Assembly: GCF_030272615.1 (NCBI RefSeq) | Contig: NC_081414.1 | Coordinates: forward strand, 527,167,137-527,231,136 | Source: Cryptomeria japonica | Taxonomy: Eukaryota > Streptophyta > Pinopsida > Cupressales > Cupressaceae | DNA: 64,000 nt | Direction of reading: 5' to 3' | Shown: positions 57,421 through 64,000 of the stretch, piece after piece | Layout: each line of letters opens with the position of its first letter | Position numbering within the stretch: the first letter of the stretch is position 1 | The notes under the pieces: model-generated | What the model saw: the letters and a program-made list of their open reading frames with translations, nothing else | Told to the model about the DNA's origin: nothing | Databases searched by the model: none | Made by a program: the position numbers and the translations under genes

Positions 57421-58720
57421 GGCAGTCAACCCCTCAGGACACTTGTTATTCAACAAGATAAAAACCAAATTATTAGTGTACCATGGGTCCTGAGTGAATG
57501 ACTGTAATGTATATTGCTAGCACTAGATTTGAGGGATATCAGTCACCATAGCTTGAGATAGACTCTGGCCTCTAACTAACCTCATTGGATGCATTTCTAG
57601 ATCAAATTCTTGTAAAATGGTCATCCATTTCCCTCAGTGTTCTCCCAGGTGTGATTGCATAAGCAGTGACTTAACTACTTGATTAGGTACAATCGCGTAT
57701 ATCTTTCTCCTCAAGATATAATGTCTAAATTTCTTAACTGCTCTCACTAAAGCAAAAGCATGTTTCTTAAGAGCAGAATATTGCACCTTAACATTCTTAA
57801 AAGGGGAGCTCATGAATGCGATTGTTTTTTCATCCCATGCTTGCCTCTATGTCATAACATCGACACCAGAATACAACGAGGCAAAATAATATTTGTAAAC
57901 AGGTAGAGTATAGTCAGGACAGGAACTTCAACAATGGACTTCTTGATCTGGACAAAGGCCTCTCTTGTTTTAGCAGCTTTATCATCATTTCATTTAGTGG
58001 TTTGACTATCTCTGCAAATTCAGTGATGAATTTCTTGATAAAATTGATCTTTTCGAAGAAAGATCTCATTTCTTTTTTACTCCCAGGCATCTACAATTTC
58101 AACAGTGCTTCCACTCAACTTGGTTGATGAATATTCTTCTTTCAAAAATTACATGACCAAGGAGATTTCCTTCAGCAACCCCGAACACATACTTTTTGGG
58201 ATTAAGAGATATCCCATATCTTTGACATCTTTTTAGAGCTTTACAGAGGTGGTCCGAGTGATCTCCCCTGACTTTGGAGAATATAGTAAGGTCATCCATA
58301 TATATGATAATGCATTTGCCAATCAAGTCTTTGAAGGTGGTGTCCATCGCTCTCTGGAATGTTGCTCCGACATTAACCAACTAAAACTTGGTTATATATG
58401 TAAATGTTATTTTCATGCGGTCTTCATGGTTCACCAAAACTTGGTTATATCCAGAATAACCATCTAGGAATAACATCATCTATGAACCTTTAACAACCTG
58501 TAATACCTCATCCAGGGAAGGGAGTAGATAATTATCTTTTTTTGATGCCTTATTGAGCTTACAGAAATAGATACAAAGTTGAATCTCCCCATTCTTTTTT
58601 CTTACCGGAACTAGGTTGGCGACCCAAGTGGAATGGCGTACTAGAGAAATAACCCTAGCAACAAGCAACTTTTGAACTTATTTAAAGATCAAAGGCTCTA
58701 TCAATGAATTGACTAGTCGC
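57421..58720 (-). pseudogene. Tat2 reverse transcriptase and RNase H
   Basis: RT pieces are WVANLVPVRKKNGEIQLCI (about 58570-58630), DNYLLPSLDEVLQVV, VGATFQRAMDTTFKDLIGK (about 58310-58370), IIYMDDLTIFSK (YMDD box) and ISLNPKKYVFGVAEGNLLG (about 58140-58210). The catalytic first motif, FRNLN-type, has degenerated to YFCKLNKA. The RNase H that normally follows (57421-58090) is only faintly readable, with many stops. Confidence 0.82.
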
Positions 58721-58835
58721 TTCTTCTGTCTGAATGACTTTGTATTAGGTTTCAAAGGTATAACATGAGTGATGATAGTTGTATCAAATTTTTTTTGATC
58801 TTCATATCCCCATGATATAACATCAATGTACTCCT

Positions 58836-59789
58836 TTAAGATTTGTATAATTTCTCCCTTTCAGTGGGAGTGCAAATCTTCCCAATATAGACTATCTTCT
58901 CTTGACCTTCTGGACCAATATTGTGTGGTTCATATTTTCTAGAATCTAAATCCATGGTCAATCTTTCTTTTATCCTAGGATCAGAGTCAAAAAGATGTTC
59001 TAGAGTGACCATACCTTTGGGAATGACATTTGTAGGCAAATTGACAATTTCTTCATCACAATCTTCATCAGCAGCATTTGATCTATCATCTTCATCAATG
59101 TTCTGCTCCTCAAAGCACCAGAATTAGCAAGGAAAGCTATAATGCTTGATATTATCGGGCACAACAGGTGTGGAGACTATCTCTACGAAATATCTTTTCA
59201 AAGGAGATTGACTTACTGGTTCCAGTGTACTTGCTGCTATAGCCAATGCATCTGATATTCCATTTCCTTTCCTGGGTACTAACTAGATATTAAGAGCATC
59301 AAAGTCTTTAATCAATCCCCATACCTAGTTCCTATATGTTTCTAACCTTTTGTCATGACATGCATACTGACTTCTTACTTGCTTAACCACAAATTCAGAA
59401 TCTCCTTACACTCTTAAGGATTTAGCCCCCTTTTTATGGGCAAAGAGGAGTTGTCTAACTAAGGTCTGATATTTAGTCATATTGTTAGTACAAGGGAATT
59501 GGAGTCGATAGGAGGCTAGAAAGGTCTTCACTTTGGGTCTGGTTAATTCAACTCCTGCTCCACTACCTTGTTTGGATCTAGACCCATCAAACTTTAGAAA
59601 GTAGATTTCATCCTTCAATTTCTTTACATTCTTCGGCTTAGGGTCAACAATCAATGGAGGAAGATTAGTTTCTAAAAGTGGTTGTTGTTCCTTGAGTTCG
59701 ATATCTTCTAGTATCTGAGGTTGTTCATTTACATTCTCTAGGAGTACTTCAATCATATTGGGAGTGGACTTCTCTACTTGAAGCTGCAT
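58836..59789 (-). pseudogene. Tat2 archaeal-type RNase H, upstream of RT
   Basis: The reading LKFDGSRSKQGSGAGVEL, FPCTNNMTKYQTLV, LRV-stop-GDSEFVVKQVR, RLETYRN and FDALNI (about 59280-59600) is an RNase H fold with FDG and GDS motifs. The catalytic Glu of the usual NNxAEYEAL motif is Lys here (GAG to AAG), so it was already inactive or decayed. It is followed by IPKGMVTLEHLFD and PHNIGPEGQEKIVYI (58836-59039), which link to RT. Stops fall after LRV and after RN. Confidence 0.75.
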
Positions 59790-60434
59790 GGGAGATTGAG
59801 CCTCTTCATTCTCCTGCTTGGGTGGAGTCTTCTCATTCCCCTACTTGCCAATGTCAACTATAAGGATCTCCTTCTTGCATTGCTCTGGCTGGGAAGTTTC
59901 TATCATAACATTCCCTCTTTGGAGAATTACGCTGTCATGGTTTGGAACTTCTATTTCTTCAACTTTGATATCATAATCAGTATCTTCACAAGGGACTAGA
60001 CTCATCAACTTTGTAACTTCATTTTGGAAAGGGATATTGGATATCTCTAAATGTTTTTGATGATGTATCCTACACCTTGAAGGAGGAAGAAATCTTGCAC
60101 TTTGACGTCATCTCCTAACAAGCACATCCCTTGTTTTATTGCAACAATAAAATATTTAATCCTCCCCATATGCTCTGCCACATCAACCTGGCGGGACTGG
60201 GGAAGTATAGGTGTAGAGAAAGTGAGAATTCCATTTACTCTATAAACTCCTAGACTCACTTCAACATACACCACCTCATTGGGAGCCCCATAATCCGCAA
60301 CCAATTTCTTCAACTTGGGTTCATTGTCAATTTGAATCTGGTTACTTACACCCTTCCATGGAAGCCATAGGTATGTAAAACAGGTGGAATAGTAACCTCC
60401 CAAAGTCTTCGACCAATCTCTACTGAGAATCATC

Positions 60435-60439
60435 CCATA
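60435..60439. repeat. Target-site duplication of the solo LTR, left copy
   Basis: CCATA, repeated at 60754-60758, in the protease reading frame of Tat2. Confidence 0.8.
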
Positions 60440-60753
60440 TGTTAGAGTAATCTTTTATTAGCTAATAATTATTTATTTAATTATTAGTCTATTATACTCT
60501 ATGCTTAAGCTAAACTTAGGAATCTTATAATTCTTTAGGGTTTCGAGTATCCTCTTATAAGGATTCTCTCTTTGTATTTTCATAACAACTGTAATTATTG
60601 AATTGCATGCTTGTTGCACAATCAATATGACTCCTCTTTTCTGGATCTTTAAATTCTGGCCTCCATATCTCTTTTGCTTCTCTCTTTCTGTGAAAGGTTT
60701 GCATGCAGGTGATCTTTGGGAGCTGTAGAGTTGATTTTTTCTCAGCTCCAATA
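60440..60753. mobile_element. Solo LTR (314 bp) with CCATA target-site duplication
   Basis: Plus strand TGTTAGAGTAATC to GCTCCAATA, with CCATA on both sides (60435-60439 and 60754-60758). The ends are inverted (TGTTAGAG against TATTGGAG on the other strand, so the terminal TG has become TA). On the minus strand CTTATAAGAGG could be a TATA box. Solo LTRs arise by recombination between the two LTRs of a full element; a small TRIM-type element is an alternative. The parent family is not in the window. Confidence 0.8.
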
Positions 60754-61200
60754 CCATATACCTCTGGAATATCCACTACTTGGATGTCAATGTAACAGGA
60801 TATGTGCTGATCAACACCCAACTGGATATACACATCTTTCAATTCCCCAATCACATTCACCTCAGTCTTGCCCAACTATACCACTTTGTTGTTTGCATGC
60901 ACTGGGTTGAGACCGAGCTTCTGACATATAGAATAAGGCATTACGTTTCTAGAGGCACTCGAATCTACCAAACAGTTATGTAAATTCTTTCCACATATTT
61001 TCAAGCTGAGTATAAATGGTGGGTTTTTGATGGCATCGTTACTGATATTAGCATTAACTTCATTCAAGTCAGCCATCTTAACCTTATTGCTCTGAGATTC
61101 CAACTGTTCCAATTTATTAAGAAGAGCCTTCTTCTGTTCGGGGCAATATCTCAATACCTCCATCAATGACATAGTTGTTGGAGTCCTCTCCATCTCCTTG

Positions 61201-62585
61201 GTAATGTCAAAAGACCATTTTACAACATATTCTTGGCCTTGGCCTTGTCTAGGACGCGTTCCTTGAAAATTTTGAGGAGGGGGAGGGTTATTACATGCAT
61301 TTGCATCAGGAGGTACAAATCCGCCCTTTGGGGGAGGTGGGTCTATCAACGGTGCCTTGCCTTGACTTCTGAGGTTGTAAGTATTCCTAGTTTGAAAGGA
61401 TTGCACATCATAAACACATGGTTCACCTTTAGCTTCTTCTTGAAACTCTTTGTAGAGGAATGTGTCAACCAACATTGTTGTATTAACCTTTTCTGGTTCC
61501 TCATTAGAGAACCTTGTCGGTTGAGAATCAGCTTGAGCAATCCTAATCATTTGCTTGAACTGGGTGCACTTGACTTCCGAATGCGATGTTGTATCGTACA
61601 ATCTACACCAATTAGTTAGTAAATTCATATCTGCTAGGTTAACACTTTCTCTATTATTATGGTTGTCTCTTGCGCCAGGATGGTCATGGTTTATCCCACT
61701 ATTGTTTGGACCCGTGTTCCATTGTCTATTGTATGGCCTGAAGTTATACATTTTATTTTAATTATGATTATTATAGCCTCGCTGATTATTATATGCTTGG
61801 GATTGGTTGTACCCTCCTGGAGGGTTTATCTTCAGTTGACTAAGATCTGAAGTAACTTATGAAATCATCTTCTTTAATGCTTCTACTTCAACAGATATGT
61901 GTGACCCTTGACTCTCAGGCATCGTATTTGGGACTTGGTTTGTTGTATGGGGATTACCAAACTATTGACTTGTCCCTTGTATTTGACCAGCGTATTGTGT
62001 TTGGATAGGGGCATCATTGGTATTGTTCTGGCAAAATAACGCTTGAGCAACAAATTGTTGACTAGCTTGAGGTGGAGGTGCATAAATTGGTACCGGGTTC
62101 ATTGTTGGGGCTCCTATTGGTAAAGGTGATGGTACCTCGGGGAGTTGGTTATAATTTCCTTGGTTCACTCCTATGGTCAAGTTGTATCCAATCCCCCTAG
62201 GTGTTTGATTTAATTCTTGATTCATGTTGATTTCCAACACATAAACCTTCACCAATATATTCCTTTGATCTTCAGGCACAATATTTTTGATAAACATAGC
62301 ACTCCATGGGTTAATGGCTCTCAAATATGAATCAATTGCTACATTTGCTGCCACTTGATAAGGAGCCTATAACCTCTTGTATGCCCTTTGAAAGTTGGTA
62401 TTAAAAGTTGTCAAAGGTTCATTTGGTGACTTATTAAGGGAGGAAAACTAATGGTATAATGTTCTAGGATCAACATACACTCAGAACTGATCAATAAAGG
62501 CTTTCTCTAAAACATCCCAACCATTAATGGAATTTGCTGGGAGAGTCAAATACCAATTATACTCATTCTGCCCAAGTGAAAGACA
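61201..62585 (-). pseudogene. Tat2 gag
   Basis: Gag from about 62585: NEYNWYLTLPANSINGWDVL, EKAFIDQF, a stop, VYVDPRTLYH, SLNKSPNEPLTTFNTNFQRA and AIDSYLRAINPWSAMFIKN. A Pro/Asn/Gln-rich section follows (about 61980-62200). A degenerate zinc motif NWCRLYDTTSHSEVKC is at about 61570-61620. The region YNLRSQGKAPLIDPPPPKGG and a helical section lead into the protease. Stops at about 62460, 62370, 61962 and 61858 fall partly on expected Gln codons. Confidence 0.78.
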
Positions 62586-63335
62586 TTTGTTCATCCTTTT
62601 TGCTATGCCATTCTATTATGGTGTCCTCAGAGCTAACATTCATCTCTTGATACCCTATTCATCACAATACTTAACAAATTTATCAGATATGATTTCTCCT
62701 CCCCTGTTTGATCTTAAACACTTCAAGTTCTTACCAGTTTCATTCTCAACCATAGATTTAAATGATTTAAATTTACTAAATGCTTCTGATTTCTCCTTCA
62801 AAAATCTCACCCACATCATTTTACAATAGTCATCAGTGAAAATCATGAAATACTTATCACCGTAATAACTCTTTATTCTCATAGGGCCATAGATATCAGT
62901 ATGTACCAAATCTAAAATATTCTCAGAAGTACAATTCTTTCTCTTGAAAGAACTAGAGGTCATCTTACCAATTTGACTATCTTTGTATATCACATTATCC
63001 GGTTAACATGTTGGGGCAATCCTCTTACAATACTTGACTTCCTTACCTTAACCAAATTATCAAAATTAACATGACAACATCTTTTATGTCACAACCAACT
63101 GTCTTCCATTCTTGTAACCAGACAATTATTAACATTACTAATCAGATGGAATAGGTTACCTCTAGTTTCCTTCCCTATAGCAATCGGTTCGCTATTACCT
63201 CCAAGAATTCTGCAAACTCCACTTTTAAACTCAAGCAAATAACCTTTATCATTGAGCTGACCAACACTTAAAAGATTGTGCTTTAGACATTTTTTCCTTT
63301 TATTGTCAAGGACTTGTCTCGCAATCAATCACCGT
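62586..63335 (-). pseudogene. Copia pre-integrase/integrase fragment
   Basis: A copia piece cut at both ends. It starts at about 63310 with KHNLLSVGQLNDKGYLLEF and GNLFHLISNVNN, then DLVHTDIYGPMRIKSYYGD, YFMIFTDDYCKMMWVRFLKE and CLRSNRGGEIISDKF. It ends at LALRTP, two stops, NGIAKRMNK (about 62590). A frameshift lies near 62990. The two stops in the TPQQNG motif are CAA to TAA and CAG to TAG. It resembles the integrase of the copia element at 10146-11000 but is more diverged. It lacks LTRs and joins gypsy gag at one side and a gypsy-type leader at the other. Confidence 0.85.
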
Positions 63336-63518
63336 GATTCCTTCTACTGTTCCAAGAAAAAGTGTATAGTTGGGAAATGATGTCATCTTGTTTGTAATTG
63401 AGTTTGGGTTTCATAAATGGTAAAATTCCATCTCCTGGAAGTACTATGCTAGGGCATAGTGTGACCGTGCAATTGAAAGTTGAGGGGATTTGTGCTTTAG
63501 GCCCTCCCTCTAGTGCCA
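63336..63518 (-). other. PBS (63501-63518) and start of a gypsy leader
   Basis: Minus strand TGGCACTAGAGGGAGGGC, five bases from the LTR end, resembles the TGGCGCTAGAGG-type primer sites of some plant gypsy elements with one G to A change. An open stretch of about 60 codons follows (EGGPKAQIPSTFNCTVTLCP, LPFMKPKLNYKQDDIISQLY) with no ATG. It may be the N-terminus of an element protein; I cannot name it. Confidence 0.55.
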
Positions 63519-63523
63519 GTTTT

Positions 63524-64000
63524 TGTTGATGGGTGTTTTGACAGACTCACCAATAGTAAGGTAGTTTATGTGAACACTCCCCACTTCTCCTGAAAAGCGA
63601 TAAGTTTTAGGGAACTAATCACTCCAAGGTCTCTATAGTCGGTTCTCGACGGTGTTGGGAGATCAATGGTTGAGACGGTCGTACCTGTTAAGGGGCCTGC
63701 TGGTTGAAACAACTTCCAATAGCTTAACTTATTTTTTATTTTTTTATTTTTATGATTTAGATTTTTTTTCAAAATAATTTTCAAAAGATGGATCAAGGAA
63801 ACAAGAAAATAATAATGAGACGAATACAATAACAACTTGACAAACTACGCAATTAGCACCCTGCAATCTAAATATCATCAATATCATTCAAACCAACATT
63901 CAATAATGGACCTCCAATAAACATACAGAGTCATGCAACCTCACAAATTCATGGAAACAAATACCACCACAATATTGTTCTATCACATTAATTCTCATAC
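63524..64000 (-). repeat. LTR-like repeat, right copy, runs off window
   Basis: Starts TGTTGATGGGTGTTTTGAC and matches 34735-35220. Adjacent to a PBS on its inner side, so it is best read as a minus-strand 5' LTR continuing beyond the window. Confidence 0.7.

Larger units (their letters stand above)
60047..61200 (-). pseudogene. Tat2 protease, split by a solo LTR
   Basis: Aspartic protease of the gag-pol. The start is marked by NCLVDSSASRNVMPYSICQ (about 60930-60985), where the family has DSGA, so a Gly to Ser change hits the active site. It continues QHISCYIDIQVVDIPEVYG and, after the 314-bp insertion, resumes MILSRDWSKTLGGYY and YLWLPWKGVSNQIQIDNEP. Removing 60440-60753 and one CCATA copy restores the frame exactly (EVY-GMILSRDW). 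Confidence 0.82.
56225..62585 (-). mobile_element. Tat-type Ty3/gypsy gag-pol (Tat2), old, LTR borders uncertain
   Basis: A second gypsy element, on the minus strand, in the order gag, protease, archaeal-type RNase H, RT, RNase H, integrase. The extra RNase H precedes RT here, unlike Tat1. Gag and protease keep one frame from about 62585 to 60047 once a 314-bp solo LTR is removed; pol has more frameshifts. On the 5' side the gag abuts a copia integrase fragment and then a PBS and LTR (63501-64000) in the same orientation, which may be its own. No 3' LTR is identified next to the integrase; the repeat at 34735 is a candidate. Confidence 0.8.

Overview
The window looks like nuclear DNA of a land plant with a very large, repeat-filled genome, probably a gymnosperm. 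That placement is inference from the retroelement types (plant L1 with RNase H, two Tat-type Ty3/gypsy elements, Ty1/copia), the nesting, and the absence of any intact host gene. No bacterial, organellar or RNA gene is visible. Almost every coding stretch carries stop codons, and most of those sit where the family normally has Gln, Trp or Arg (CAG/CAA/CGA to TAG/TAA/TGA, TGG to TAG/TGA), which suggests decay by cytosine deamination of methylated transposons.

Layout. 1-1449 (-): Ty3/gypsy gag remnant. 1450-3240: AT-rich, no gene. 3240-6900: an unusually CpG-rich non-coding block with two structures bounded by inverted repeats sharing the end motif TCTATTCTGGCTCCAAAA; the second contains an 84-bp tandem array with higher-order organisation. 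7282-25787 (+): copy A of an unrecognised large gene family, split by a Ty1/copia element (7655-22811) whose 3' LTR is itself split by an 8-kb L1-type LINE (13575-21567, -). 27077-27698 (-): a coiled-coil reading frame with two CxxC motifs. 28105-29890 (-): the 5' end of another copia element. 29891-34734: no gene recognised.

34735-64000 is mostly minus strand: an LTR-like repeat (34735 to about 35770), then copy B of the same unrecognised family (54044 down to 35782), split by a young + strand Tat-type gypsy element (37582-52005). Upstream of B lie a G-rich interrupted-palindrome minisatellite, a TATA motif, and a second Tat-type gypsy gag-pol (about 62585 down to 56225) with a 314-bp solo LTR inside its protease. 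A copia integrase fragment (62586-63335) follows, then a primer-binding site and an LTR (63524 to the right edge) that matches the repeat at 34735.

The main discovery candidate is the A/B family. Two colinear, roughly 1,100-1,280-codon reading frames share motifs over several hundred residues. Each is cut by an LTR retrotransposon, and each rejoins in frame when the element and one 5-bp target duplication are removed. Copy B may be an extra 3' open reading frame of a giant LTR element, with a 3' splice-site-like sequence just before its ATG. Secondary candidates are a third open reading frame in the LINE, archaeal-type RNase H domains placed three different ways in three elements, and a repeated 8-nt palindrome in the Tat leader. 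No database search was possible; family names rest on motifs read by eye.
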